A stretch of 64,000 nucleotides of DNA from Roseobacter sp965365545. GTDB lineage: Bacteria; Pseudomonadota; Alphaproteobacteria; Rhodobacterales; Rhodobacteraceae. A model generated the notes under the pieces. It saw nothing but the letters and a program-made list of their open reading frames with translations, did no database searches and was not told where the DNA came from. Made by a program: the position numbers and the translations under genes. The stretch lies in the NCBI GenBank assembly GCA_965365545.1, contig CBDUCB010000001.1, positions 10,152-74,151 on the forward strand. Direction: 5' to 3'. This document shows, in pieces, positions 53,098 to 62,113 of the stretch. Position 1 is the first letter of the stretch, and each line of letters starts with the position of its first letter.

Positions 53098-54000
53098 ATG
53101 TCGAAACCAGTGACGAATTCGCAGGTGGAGGACGTGCTGTCGTCCATCCGGAGGCTTGTAAGCGACAACAAAAAAAACAGTGCTTCCGCGGGTGTTCTGC
53201 CGGTGCAGGATAAACTTGTTCTCACACCACAGCTTCGTGTTTCCGAAGATGGCTCTGAACCGCAGGCAGAAATCGCAGATACAGACGGCGCGCCGGCAGG
53301 TGCAGCGCCCGACACGGGAGATCTCCGCAGCCAGGTTTCTCATGAGAATATACCGGACGATTCCTCTTGTGACGCGCCGCTGCAGTTATCGCCCGAGATG
53401 GCGGATGATGCCCTCGAAGGCATTGACAGCACTGAAGAACCCCTGCCTGACCAGTCTGCTGTACAGAAAACGGATGGCGATGGCGGATTTGTATTTAGCC
53501 GGCGGCACGCCCCGGCATCTTACGCCCGTGCTCCGCAAGTGACCGGGGCGGATGCCGACGAAGGGCCGCTGGATGTGTCGGTGCTCTCCCGTGCATCAGA
53601 AGCCGAAGCCAGATCACATCTTTCCGAAAAAATCGCAGCACTGGAAACCGCCATCGCTCGCACGGCGGATCAGTGGGAGCCGGATGGCAATGGTCGCGAT
53701 GCTTATGCCGGGACCCGCGCGCCGTCGATGGAGTGGCGGGACGGTGTTTCTTTTGACGGCAAAGGGGTACCTTTGTCCGATGACGATCCGATACAGCCGG
53801 TCGCGACTGTCGATGACGAGGCAGATGTGCCCTGGGCGGAAGAGGATCAGATCATCGACGAAGAAGCGCTGCGCCTTCTGGTCGGCGATATTGTCCGGTC
53901 TGAGCTGCAGGGCGAACTGGGCGAGCGCATCACGCGGAATGTGCGCCGGCTGGTACACCGTGAGATAATGCGTGCCCTCGCGGCGCGCGATCTCGACTGA
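53098..54000 (+). CDS. PopZ-like/DUF2497 family protein
   Basis: A 300-residue acidic protein. The short conserved N-terminus (QVEDVLSSIRRLVSDN) and the conserved C-terminal helices (IDEEALRLLVGDIVRSELQGELGERITRNVRRLVHREIMRALAARDLD) flank a long, low-complexity acidic middle (about residues 30-250). This plan matches PopZ, the polar scaffold of Caulobacter. Its place right after tolC and in the neighbourhood of valS also fits. The role in cell-pole organisation is inference; sequence similarity is confined to the two ends. Confidence 0.75.
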   Translation: MSKPVTNSQVEDVLSSIRRLVSDNKKNSASAGVLPVQDKLVLTPQLRVSEDGSEPQAEIADTDGAPAGAAPDTGDLRSQVSHENIPDDSSCDAPLQLSPEMADDALEGIDSTEEPLPDQSAVQKTDGDGGFVFSRRHAPASYARAPQVTGADADEGPLDVSVLSRASEAEARSHLSEKIAALETAIARTADQWEPDGNGRDAYAGTRAPSMEWRDGVSFDGKGVPLSDDDPIQPVATVDDEADVPWAEEDQIIDEEALRLLVGDIVRSELQGELGERITRNVRRLVHREIMRALAARDLD

Positions 54001-54123
54001 GCAGACCTGAACAAGTCGCACCTGTGTATCCCAGTTAGCGGATGTATCGCCCCGGACAATTGAGGGCTTTCAGGCGCTTCGCGTTTTGCGCAGACTGACG
54101 GCGGATCTCAGAGGAACGTCCTG

Positions 54124-54702
54124 ATGAACACGCCTGCGCATCTGCTTTTAGGGGCTGCCGCGATGGCGCGCAGTGGTGATCGCCGGATCATTCTTGCTGC
54201 GCTGGCGGGAGCATTGCTGCCCGACCTGTCGCTTTATCTCATGGCCGGCGGGGCGCTTTATTTCTTTGCCATCCCGCCGCGCGTGGTTTTCGATGAGCTT
54301 TACTTTTCCCAAAGCTGGCAGACGGTTTTTGCGATCGACAATTCATTTATTGTCTGGGGGGGCCTGGCCATGCTGGCACTCTGGTACCGCAGCGCGTGGG
54401 CGACTGCCCTGACGGGGGCCGCGCTGTTGCATTTGTGCCTCGACTTTCCGTTGCATCATGACGACGGACGGGCGCATTTCTGGCCGCTCTCCGGATGGAT
54501 ATACGAAAGCCCCTACAGCTACTGGGACAGGGGGCAGGGGGCGCATCTGGTCGCGCCGCTGGAGGCTTTTGTCGCTGTGGTTGCGGCCCTCGTGCTGTGG
54601 CGACGCAGGTTAGGCCCGGGGCTCTCTGTGCTGGTTCTGGTTCTGCTTGCGGCAGAACTCTGGGTTGTGCGCCAATGGCTTTTCATCTTTGACATGGCCT
54701 GA
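54124..54702 (+). CDS. Hypothetical membrane protein (membrane-bound metal-hydrolase-like)
   Basis: A 192-residue protein with about four to five hydrophobic segments. It starts MNTPAHLLLGAAAMAR and has a LCLDFPLHHDDGRAHFWPLSGW motif with acid and histidine residues recalling YdjM-like membrane-bound hydrolases. Close relatives in Rhodobacteraceae are often labelled CobQ, which the sequence does not support. Function unknown. It ends just before a strong bidirectional terminator. Confidence 0.8.
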   Translation: MNTPAHLLLGAAAMARSGDRRIILAALAGALLPDLSLYLMAGGALYFFAIPPRVVFDELYFSQSWQTVFAIDNSFIVWGGLAMLALWYRSAWATALTGAALLHLCLDFPLHHDDGRAHFWPLSGWIYESPYSYWDRGQGAHLVAPLEAFVAVVAALVLWRRRLGPGLSVLVLVLLAAELWVVRQWLFIFDMA

Positions 54703-54707
54703 AAACG

Positions 54708-54743
54708 CACAAAAGCGCGCCCGAAGTGGGGCGCGCTTTTGTG
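54708..54743. terminator. Bidirectional terminator
   Basis: CACAAAAGCGCGCCC (54708-54722) pairs perfectly with GGGCGCGCTTTTGTG (54729-54743), a 15-bp stem with a 6-base loop and A/T tracts in its arms. It lies between the convergent membrane-protein and DUF6280 genes and can serve both. Confidence 0.9.
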
Positions 54744-54762
54744 TAATGAATTCAGTTATTTG

Positions 54763-55083
54763 TTACGCGGCTTCGGCTTGCTGCGCGGCGTTGCGGCGCT
54801 CCGATTCCTCGCGTGACAGAGCAACAGATGTTCGCACACCCTTGCCCACGAAATCCATAAGGCCAGAGACCACACGCTCGTTGGGGTCAATGCCTGCACA
54901 GCTCAGTACTTCGCGGCCATCACGGGACCGCGCCCAGCGGGCGATCTGCTCAGGACCATTGCCGTACTTCTTGTCGTCGGCGATGGCGTCGTCCAGTGCA
55001 GCCAGTACCACAGCTGCAAAAAGTTTGCGTGCACGGTTGCCTTGCTCGTTATTGAAGGCTGTGCCGTCAACGAAATCTTTCAT
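54763..55083 (-). CDS. DUF6280 family protein
   Basis: A 106-residue soluble protein starting MKDFVDGTAFNNEQGNRARKLF and containing ARWARSRDGREVLSCAGIDP. The family is strongly conserved and appears limited to Rhodobacterales; function unknown. It is divergent from efp across a 221-base region with several short palindromes. Confidence 0.88.
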   Translation of the reverse strand: MKDFVDGTAFNNEQGNRARKLFAAVVLAALDDAIADDKKYGNGPEQIARWARSRDGREVLSCAGIDPNERVVSGLMDFVGKGVRTSVALSREESERRNAAQQAEAA

Positions 55084-55183
55084 CTCGTCGTCCTTTCCAT
55101 TATTCTTGCTCTTGTCTTTCCGGCGTGACGTCCCTTATGGCGGGTTTCGGTCGATTCGGATACCCTGTAATTGCATGCCCCAT

Positions 55184-55198
55184 ATGCAAAATTTGCAT
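55184..55198. promoter_or_regulatory. Palindrome in the DUF6280/efp divergent region
   Basis: ATGCAAA-A-TTTGCAT, perfect 7-bp arms. Close by are GCATGC (55173-55178) and GCACGTGC (55208-55215), so a cluster of GCAT-type elements lies in the shared promoter region. It may be an operator; the binding protein is unknown. Confidence 0.4.
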
Positions 55199-55304
55199 GG
55201 CTTTTTGCACGTGCATCATAAGGTATGGTTGCCTTGTCACCCCTCAGTCCTGCAGATATAGGGTGGCCTGACAATTCAACAACCTTTTGCCACAGGCCGG
55301 ATCC

Positions 55305-55868
55305 ATGCCAAAAATTAACGGAAACGAAATTCGCCCCGGAAACGTTCTGGATCACAACGGTGGTCTGTGGGCGGCTGTCAAAGTTGATCATGTAAAACCC
55401 GGTAAAGGCGGCGCGTTCGCACAGGTTGAACTCCGCAACCTGCGCAATGGTTCCAAGCTCAACGAACGCTTCCGCAGCGCCGACAAGGTCGAGAGGGTGC
55501 GTCTGGAGCAGAAAGACCAGCAGTTTCTGTATGAAGACGCAGGTATGCTCGTTGTCATGGATACCGAAACGTACGAACAGGTCCAGTTGCCTGCCGAGCT
55601 TCTGGGCGAACGTCGCCCGTTTCTGCAGGACGGCATGACGCTTGTCGTGGAATTCTATGATGACGAGGCGCTTAACGCGACGCTGCCGCAAAAGGTCGTC
55701 TGCAAGATCGTCGAAACCGAGCCGGTGGTCAAAGGTCAGACGGCTGCGAATTCGTTCAAACCTGCCGTGCTGGACAATGGCGTGAAAGTCATGGTCCCGC
55801 CCTTCGTGGGTCAGGATGAGGACATCGTCGTGAACACCGAGACGATGGAATATTCCGAACGCGCCTGA
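55305..55868 (+). CDS. efp: Elongation factor P
   Basis: A 187-residue translation factor that relieves ribosome stalling at polyproline. Start at MPKINGNEIRPGNVL (55305). The modifiable residue K34 is present in KPGKGGAF, so beta-lysylation by EpmA-type enzymes is possible; neither epmA nor epmB is in this window. The three-domain length is standard and the ending GQDEDIVVNTETMEYSERA is typical. Confidence 0.97.
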   Translation: MPKINGNEIRPGNVLDHNGGLWAAVKVDHVKPGKGGAFAQVELRNLRNGSKLNERFRSADKVERVRLEQKDQQFLYEDAGMLVVMDTETYEQVQLPAELLGERRPFLQDGMTLVVEFYDDEALNATLPQKVVCKIVETEPVVKGQTAANSFKPAVLDNGVKVMVPPFVGQDEDIVVNTETMEYSERA

Positions 55869-55894
55869 CCTGCGTAACAGATTGCAGACGGCAA

Positions 55895-55921
55895 AGCTCC
55901 CGTTATTGCGGGGGCTTTTTT
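55895..55921 (+). terminator. Terminator after efp
   Basis: AGCTCCCG and CGGGGGCT form an 8-bp stem (one G-T pair) with a TTATTG loop, followed by TTTTT, 26 bases after the efp stop. Confidence 0.85.
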
Positions 55922-55933
55922 GTGTTGCGGCTG

Positions 55934-56674
55934 TTATGCGTCCGTCCGCAGGACGCGGGCCTCGCCCGCCTGCATCGGTCCTGTCGCCCGGTCATACCGC
56001 AGGTACGCGATGGCGGCATCGCCGCTGCGGGACAGCAGGGTACCTGCCGGTTTGCCGGAAACGGTGATTTCTGCCCCGGGGTCTGCCGGTCCTGTGACCG
56101 AGACCCGTGCCAGCCCTTTACGCAACTCGGTTTTGTGTTTCATGCGGGCAGTGACTTCCTGTCCGACATAGCAACCCTTGCGGAAATCTACGCCATTCAG
56201 CCGCTCGAACCCGGCCTCGAGTATGAATGTATCAGGGGTGAGTTCGACACCGCTTTGCGGGATGAGATGCGCCACGCGCAGCGCTGTCCAGTCCGTGTCG
56301 TCCTGCGCCTGCGGCGTGTCGCGGTAAGCGCGCCATCCCAGGGCCTCGTGGCGCGGGTCGGCAAAGCCGTCCCCGGGTCTCTCACCTGTGCCCCGGTGGA
56401 CATGCAGGTCGACGGGGGTAATCGTAACATCGGCACGCAACTTGTACATATTCAGCCTTGCCATCAGCATATCAGCCAGCGGACAAGCCACATCCAGCAG
56501 CACAGCATCACCCCGGCGCAGCAGAAAGAAATCAGCAATGTATTTGCCCTGCGGCGTCAGCAGCGCGGCATAAACCAGACCGTTTTCAAGTCCGGCGATA
56601 TCGTTGGTGATCAGCCCCTGCAGAAAGTCATCCACATCACGGCCGGTCAGTTTCAGGGTGCGACGTTTGGACAT
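55934..56674 (-). CDS. ygfZ: YgfZ/GcvT-domain folate-binding protein
   Basis: A 246-residue protein of the YgfZ/IBA57 family, which uses tetrahydrofolate to assist assembly or repair of 4Fe-4S enzymes. The diagnostic KGCYVGQE motif appears as RKGCYVGQEVTARMKHK near residue 180. The start MSKRRTLKLTGRDVDDFLQGL at 56674 fits the family; the frame continues upstream only as an antisense of the neighbouring gene. It is divergent from the glycosyltransferase gene. Confidence 0.92.
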   Translation of the reverse strand: MSKRRTLKLTGRDVDDFLQGLITNDIAGLENGLVYAALLTPQGKYIADFFLLRRGDAVLLDVACPLADMLMARLNMYKLRADVTITPVDLHVHRGTGERPGDGFADPRHEALGWRAYRDTPQAQDDTDWTALRVAHLIPQSGVELTPDTFILEAGFERLNGVDFRKGCYVGQEVTARMKHKTELRKGLARVSVTGPADPGAEITVSGKPAGTLLSRSGDAAIAYLRYDRATGPMQAGEARVLRTDA

Positions 56675-56743
56675 AGGGGGCTCCTCACAGGCCTTTGGGT
56701 GCCATATAAGGTTACAACTGCCAAGGGGAAGAGGCGGCGAATT

Positions 56744-57418
56744 ATGCGCGCACCGATATCGGTTATCGTGCCGACACTGAATGCTGAAACGCGTCTGGGC
56801 GACTGCCTCGGCTCGCTCATGCCCGGTCTTGAGGCCGGGTTGATCCGTGAGCTTATTGTGACGGACGGTGGTTCTGACGACGATACCGTTGCCGTGGCCC
56901 GGGCCTGGGGGGCGGAAATCGTTTCCGGCCCGGCGTCGCGCGGCGGACAACTGGCGCGCGGATGTGATGCCGCACAGGGCAGGTGGCTGATGGTGCTGCA
57001 TGCCGATACAGTGCTGCAACCCGGATGGGTCGGGCCTGTCATTCGTCACATGAAAACGGATAATGCGGGCTGGTTCCGTCTTGCATTTGGCACCCGTGGT
57101 ATTGCCGGTCGGCTGGTCGCGGCATGGGCTAATCTGCGCAGCCGCTTTGGCCTGCCCTACGGCGATCAGGGGTTGCTTGTTCCGGCCGCCCTCTACCGCA
57201 GTGTGGGGGGGTATCCTGATCAGCCGCTGATGGAGGATGTTGCTCTGGCGCGGGCGCTGTCAGGCCGTCTGACGATGATTGATGCTGTCGCGCAGACCTC
57301 ACCGGCACGCTACATGCAACAGGGCTGGCTGCGACGTGGTGCGCGCAACCTCTGGACACTCACCCGGTATTTCTGCGGTGTATCGCCGGCGCGGCTCGCC
57401 GAAAGCTACCGGCGTTAG
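56744..57418 (+). CDS. Family 2 glycosyltransferase (TIGR04283-type)
   Basis: A 224-residue GT-A fold glycosyltransferase: ISVIVPTLNAETRLGDCL at the N-terminus, IVTDGGSDDDTV for nucleotide-sugar binding, and MVLHADTVLQPGW in the metal-binding position. It matches the small GT2 branch often linked to radical-SAM/selenodomain clusters, although no such genes are here. Start 56744 follows GGGGAAGAGG. Its stop overlaps the convergent ABC exporter stop. Confidence 0.88.
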   Translation: MRAPISVIVPTLNAETRLGDCLGSLMPGLEAGLIRELIVTDGGSDDDTVAVARAWGAEIVSGPASRGGQLARGCDAAQGRWLMVLHADTVLQPGWVGPVIRHMKTDNAGWFRLAFGTRGIAGRLVAAWANLRSRFGLPYGDQGLLVPAALYRSVGGYPDQPLMEDVALARALSGRLTMIDAVAQTSPARYMQQGWLRRGARNLWTLTRYFCGVSPARLAESYRR

Positions 57419-59268
57419 CGAAAGATAATCGAGCTTAGCTTCTGCAGAAGACCCGACGTGGCGGGCACTGCAGGATCATGGCGGGCAGCAGGGCCCCTCG
57501 CGCGGTTGTCGGTAACGGTCTTTCCGTCCTGAAACTGCAGACGGTAGAGATCGGCGTAAATGCCGCCCCGCTCCAGGAGTTCGTCATGCGCGCCCTCGTC
57601 CACCACACGCCCGCGGTCCATCACAACAATTTTGTCGGCGCCACGCACCGTTGAGAGCCGGTGCGCGATGACCAGCGTCGTGCGCCCCTCGGCAAGGGTA
57701 TCGAGTGCTTCCTGAACCACCTTTTCGGACTGGGCATCCAGTGCTGAGGTCGCTTCGTCCAGCAGCAGAACGGGGGTGTCGCGCAGCAGCGCGCGGGCGA
57801 TCACCACCCGCTGGCGCTGGCCACCGGAGAGGGCAGAGCCGCGCGGGCCCACCCGCGTATCGAGCCCTGCCGGCAGTTTGGCCAGAAAGCTGGTGACATG
57901 TGCGGCATCAAGCACGGGCACAAGGTCTTCATCCGAGACATCCTCACGCCCCATCAGGATATTTTCGCGCAGTGTCTCGTCAAAGAGCAACGCTTCCTGG
58001 GTCACGACCGAGTACAGTCCACGCAAATCGGCGAGCGAAACCGCGTCGGTTGCGACGCCACCGATCAGGATTTTTCCGTCATCGGGGTCCACCAGTCGGG
58101 TCAGCAGGTTGAATATCGTCGATTTGCCGGCTCCTGAGGCGCCGACAAGCGCCGTGGTTTGCCCCGCCTCTGCGATCAGATTCAGGTTTTCCAGAATACG
58201 CGCCTCGCCATAGCTGAGCGACACGTCTTCAAGGCGGATATCCGGCGTGCCGGTGGGGGCCGCAGCCGGAGAAACAGGCGAGGTCAGCCGGATCGGGGCG
58301 TCCATCAGTTCCTTGATCCGTTCGATGGATGCGGCAGCGGTCTGCCACAACCCGCTGATCGCGCCCAGACGCCGCATCGGATCAAAGGCAAACCCCATGG
58401 CGGTGAAAAAGCTCATGAACTGACCGATGGTTTTTTCACCTGCGATAATCTCCGAGCCGCCATAGATGATCACCGCCAGAAAGCCGAAGCCCGAAATGAT
58501 ATCGATCATCGCCGGGATTGCGGCGGAGCCAAAAATCGTGCGGACCTGGGTGCGCACATACTGGTCGGTCAGGTTGCGGTACTGGCGGGCCTGGTATTCT
58601 TCGGCACCGTTAAGCTTGATCTGAACGATGCCGTGGAAAATCTCATCCAGCCTGTTGGACAGCGACGCGCCCAGATCGCGGGCCTCACGGGCGCGTTTGC
58701 GCACGAAGCGCTGCGCCAGGGCTGCGGGCATCACCAGTACCGGGATGCCGATACAGGCCAGCAGCGCCCAGACCGGGTCAACACTGATCGCCACGCCGAG
58801 CAGCACAAACAAACCGATAAAATCACGCCCGGCGCCGGTAACGATAGCGCGCCACACGTCATTCACGGCGTTCACGTCGGATTGCACACGCTGGATCAGG
58901 AACCCCGGCGGGTGGGACTGATGAAAGGTGCCGTCCTGCTGCATCATCCGGCCCAGCAGGTCATTGCGCAGGCTTGCCGCGGATTTCTCCGCGATGCGGG
59001 TCAGCAGGACTTTCTGCATGACACCGGACACCGCACGCATCAGGAAAATGCCGATGAGCACCGCGCCGACCACCGCCAGCATCGAGCTCTGACCGGCCAC
59101 AAAGACCTGATCGAACATCGGCTGCATCAGCCAGGCGAGTGCGCCCAGCATCGATCCTTCGATGATCATAAAGAAAACAGCGACGGCAAGCGTGCCCAGG
59201 TGGCGGTTCAGATACCCGCGCCACAACCATTTCATCAGATGGGCAGAAGCTTGATCGTTATCGCGCAT
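57415..59268 (-). CDS. ABC exporter, fused permease-ATPase (MsbA-like)
   Basis: A 617-residue half-transporter with six helices (about residues 20-320) and an ATPase domain: Walker A LVGASGAGKSTIF, Q-loop VVTQEALLFDET, signature LSGGQRQRVVIARAL, Walker B VLLLDEATSAL, and H-loop VIAHRLSTV. It resembles lipid-A/lipid exporters of the MsbA type. A C-terminal extension (DNRARGPAARHDPAVP...) is poorly conserved. It ends in a 4-base overlap with the convergent glycosyltransferase gene. Confidence 0.92.
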   Translation of the reverse strand: MRDNDQASAHLMKWLWRGYLNRHLGTLAVAVFFMIIEGSMLGALAWLMQPMFDQVFVAGQSSMLAVVGAVLIGIFLMRAVSGVMQKVLLTRIAEKSAASLRNDLLGRMMQQDGTFHQSHPPGFLIQRVQSDVNAVNDVWRAIVTGAGRDFIGLFVLLGVAISVDPVWALLACIGIPVLVMPAALAQRFVRKRAREARDLGASLSNRLDEIFHGIVQIKLNGAEEYQARQYRNLTDQYVRTQVRTIFGSAAIPAMIDIISGFGFLAVIIYGGSEIIAGEKTIGQFMSFFTAMGFAFDPMRRLGAISGLWQTAAASIERIKELMDAPIRLTSPVSPAAAPTGTPDIRLEDVSLSYGEARILENLNLIAEAGQTTALVGASGAGKSTIFNLLTRLVDPDDGKILIGGVATDAVSLADLRGLYSVVTQEALLFDETLRENILMGREDVSDEDLVPVLDAAHVTSFLAKLPAGLDTRVGPRGSALSGGQRQRVVIARALLRDTPVLLLDEATSALDAQSEKVVQEALDTLAEGRTTLVIAHRLSTVRGADKIVVMDRGRVVDEGAHDELLERGGIYADLYRLQFQDGKTVTDNRARGPAARHDPAVPATSGLLQKLSSIIFR

Positions 59269-59413
59269 TTAAGGCCTTTTTGCTGCGCCGGACCGCCGTA
59301 CCTGTCCGGTGAACTCCGGGTGTAGGCCTCTCACAGGGTCAAAGCAAGGCAGGTGGCGATTGACGCGGATACCCCGGGGGCTAGTGTTGCGCCAAAGCAA
59401 AAGGATGGATTTC

Positions 59414-60622
59414 ATGGCCGGCAAACCAAACCCCGCCGCGGGACGCGGTTATCTTGCGATTCCCGGGCCTTCGGTAATCCCTGAGGCCGTGCTGAATGCC
59501 ATGCACAGGCCTGCGCCAAATATCTATTCGGGTGAACTGCCCGATATGATGCCGGGGATCATGGCAGATCTTAAAAAGGTCGCGCGCACCGGGCATGATG
59601 TGGCCATCTATATCGGTAACGGGCACGCTGCCTGGGAGGCCGCACTGGCCAATGTGATCGAACCGGGTGATCAGGTGCTGGTGCCGCGCACGGGACATTT
59701 CTCCTGGGGCTGGGGCGATACCGCTGAGGGTCTCGGCGGCGAGGTGGTCAACGTGGATACCCCGCTGGGCCAGCCGATGGATATGGCGCGGATCACTCAG
59801 GCGCTGGCGGATGACGGCGCGCAGCGGATCAAAGCTGTGCTGGCAGTGCATGTGGATACCTCGACGTCGCTGCGCAACGACATTGCAGCCCTAAGGGCGG
59901 CAATGGATGCCTCCGGTCATCCCGCGCTTCTGATGGTGGACTGTATCGCCTCGCTGGCCTGCGATGTCTTTGAGATGGACGGCTGGGGTGTCGATGTAAT
60001 GGTCACCGGCAGCCAGAAGGGCCTGATGGTGCCCCCGGGCATGAGCTTTGTCTTCTTCAATGACAAAGCGGCTGCCGTGCGCTCAGAGATGACCCGGGTG
60101 AGCCGCTACTGGGACTGGACGCCGCGGGCCAACCCTGGGATGTTCATGCAGTACTGGCACGGCACGGCGCCCACGCATCACGTCTATGGCCTGCGCACGG
60201 CCCTCGATATGATCCACGCCGAGGGCATTGAAAACATCTGGGCGCGTCATGAGGTTTTTGCCCGCGCCATCTGGGCCGCCTGCGATGCGTGGGCACAGCG
60301 TGGCAGTCTGCGCATGACCGTCCGTGACCCGGCCTGCCGCAGCCATGCTGTCACCGGGTTGCAGCTGGAAAGCCCGCAGGCGACGGCATTGCGCGAGTGG
60401 ACCGAAGCGCATCTGGGCCTGACGCTGGGCATCGGTCTCGGCATGGCGCCTGCCGGTGATCCGGCGTGGCATGGATATTTCCGTCTGGGGCATATGGGCC
60501 ACCTCAACGGTCACATGATCATGGGTCTGCTCGGGGGGATTCAGTCTGGCATGACGGCTCTTGGTCTTGAGCACGGCAGTGGCGCGCTGGATGCCGCATC
60601 TGAAATCATTGCAGGGGGCTGA
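59414..60622 (+). CDS. Class V aminotransferase (serine/alanine-glyoxylate type)
   Basis: A 402-residue PLP aminotransferase. GYLAIPGPSVIPEAVL at the N-terminus and VTGSQKGLMVPPGMSFV with the PLP lysine identify the serine-glyoxylate/alanine-glyoxylate branch; IYIGNGHAAWEAALAN binds the cofactor phosphate. Likely reaction: transfer of an amino group from serine or alanine to glyoxylate. ATG at 59414 has AAGGA at good spacing; an in-frame ATG at 59405 is possible. It abuts the convergent gene with no gap. Confidence 0.9.
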   Translation: MAGKPNPAAGRGYLAIPGPSVIPEAVLNAMHRPAPNIYSGELPDMMPGIMADLKKVARTGHDVAIYIGNGHAAWEAALANVIEPGDQVLVPRTGHFSWGWGDTAEGLGGEVVNVDTPLGQPMDMARITQALADDGAQRIKAVLAVHVDTSTSLRNDIAALRAAMDASGHPALLMVDCIASLACDVFEMDGWGVDVMVTGSQKGLMVPPGMSFVFFNDKAAAVRSEMTRVSRYWDWTPRANPGMFMQYWHGTAPTHHVYGLRTALDMIHAEGIENIWARHEVFARAIWAACDAWAQRGSLRMTVRDPACRSHAVTGLQLESPQATALREWTEAHLGLTLGIGLGMAPAGDPAWHGYFRLGHMGHLNGHMIMGLLGGIQSGMTALGLEHGSGALDAASEIIAGG

Positions 60623-60838
60623 TCAGCCGGCCGTTTTGCCGGCATAAAGCTGATCGGCCTGCCGGCGCCTGACCGCAACCCAGTTGAGCCAGTGATTGAC
60701 GACGAGGCAGATGAATACCGCCGCGACGAGGCCGTAGATCGCGAAAAGAAACAGCAGCACCCAGCCCAGGTTCACGCCGAACATCACGATGCAGGCATTG
60801 GTAAAGTCCGGTGCACGACCCAGTTTGTGATTTTCCAT
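60623..60838 (-). CDS. Small two-helix membrane protein, unknown
   Basis: A 71-residue protein starting MENHKLGRAPDFTNACIVMFGVNLGW, with two hydrophobic helices (about residues 14-32 and 34-52) and a basic C-terminus (VRRRQADQ). The start codon and frame are clean, and its stop touches the aminotransferase stop. Homologues of this kind occur beside hisC-like genes in Rhodobacteraceae. Function unknown. Confidence 0.75.
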   Translation of the reverse strand: MENHKLGRAPDFTNACIVMFGVNLGWVLLFLFAIYGLVAAVFICLVVNHWLNWVAVRRRQADQLYAGKTAG

Positions 60839-60892
60839 CGTTGCCTCACAGGTTGGCTCCTGACGAAAACTATAGCCCTGCGCAGCGATCCG

Positions 60893-61996
60893 TCAGCAGT
60901 TTTCTGCGGTTTTTACCGCGTCGGGCAGGACTTCTGCCAGAATTTCCAGCTGAGCAGGGGTGCCGCAACTGATCCGGATGCAGCGGTTTTGCGGTGCCAC
61001 GAAGGGCATGCGCACAAATACGCCCCGCGCATCCAGTTCCGTGAGCACACGTTTTGCAAAATCTGCGTCTTTGCCACAGTCGATCGTCACAAAATTAGCA
61101 GCTGAGGCCAGCGGTCGGAGGCCACAAGCGCCGGCGATCTCGGAAATCTGCAATCGCGCAGAGACGATGCGCGCCAGCACCGACCGCAGCCAGACATCGT
61201 CCTGAAGCGCGGCGAGCGCACCCGCCTGGGCTGCCCGGTTCATCCCGAAGTGGTTGCGTACTTTGTTGAAGGCGGCAATCAGATCCGGCGCGCCGATGGC
61301 ATAACCCACACGCGCACCGGCGAGACCGTAAGCTTTGGAAAAGGTGCGCAGGCGAATGAGGCGCGGGTCATCCCAGGGCAGGGGCACCTGTGCAGTCTCC
61401 GGCGCGCATTCGATATAAGCCTCGTCCAGGATCAGAAGTGTACCCGCCGGCAGATCATCCATCGCCGCCGCAATCTGATCGCCGGTGTGAAAGCTGCCCA
61501 TCGGATTGTCGGGGTTCGACAGATAGACCAGTTTGGCACCGGTTTCCGCAGCCTTTGTAAAAAGGCCTCTGAGGTCTTCATAATCACCGTCATACGGCAC
61601 TTTGTGCAGCTCCGCGCCATAGCCAGCAACATGATAGTTAAACGTGGGATAAGCACCGTCCGACGTCACAACCGCATCCCCCGGCGCCACCATCAGCCGG
61701 GCAATATAGCCCAGCAGCCCGTCAATGCCTTCACCAACCATGATTGTCCCGGCGGGTGTCCCGAGGTGTCGGGCGAGCGCCTCGCGCAGATCATAGCTTT
61801 CCGGGTCGCCATACATCCATAACGGGGTTTCCGCCATTGCACGCACCGCTTCCGGCGAGGGACCGAACACGTTCTCATTTGCGCCGAGCCTTGCGCGGAA
61901 TCCCTGCCCCTTCTGGCGTTCCCGGGTTTCGGGGCCGACGAAAGGCACGGTGTCAGGCAGGGAGGCGGCCAGCGGGGTCAGTCGGAAATGCGTCAT
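60893..61996 (-). CDS. Histidinol-phosphate aminotransferase-like PLP enzyme
   Basis: A 367-residue fold-type I aminotransferase of the HisC branch: RLGANENVFGPSPEAVRAM, LSNPDNPMGSF, LILDEAYIECAPE, and the PLP lysine in RTFSKAYGLAGARVGYAIG. HisC acts in histidine synthesis, but many roseobacters have several paralogues, some used for aromatic amino acids, so the exact role is open. Start at 61996, MTHFRLTPLAASLPD. No other his gene is nearby. Confidence 0.85.
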   Translation of the reverse strand: MTHFRLTPLAASLPDTVPFVGPETRERQKGQGFRARLGANENVFGPSPEAVRAMAETPLWMYGDPESYDLREALARHLGTPAGTIMVGEGIDGLLGYIARLMVAPGDAVVTSDGAYPTFNYHVAGYGAELHKVPYDGDYEDLRGLFTKAAETGAKLVYLSNPDNPMGSFHTGDQIAAAMDDLPAGTLLILDEAYIECAPETAQVPLPWDDPRLIRLRTFSKAYGLAGARVGYAIGAPDLIAAFNKVRNHFGMNRAAQAGALAALQDDVWLRSVLARIVSARLQISEIAGACGLRPLASAANFVTIDCGKDADFAKRVLTELDARGVFVRMPFVAPQNRCIRISCGTPAQLEILAEVLPDAVKTAENC

Positions 61997-62113
61997 AGCG
62001 CCACTTAAGTGCACCCAGGTCACGGGGGCAAGGGCAGGGGTGCCGTCACGTTTTACTGGCCCGCGACACCCGTTTGCGGTTCTGTGGCTTCACCATAACA
62101 AGGGAGACCGCCC

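Noticed and set aside
54124..54702. CobQ (cobyric acid synthase) label
   Set aside because: The protein is a small membrane protein without the CobQ glutaminase or synthetase domains; the label is a propagated misannotation.
55922..56743. Upstream half of the long plus-strand frame that ends in the glycosyltransferase
   Set aside because: It runs antisense to ygfZ; the glycosyltransferase clearly begins at 56744 with its own ribosome-binding site.
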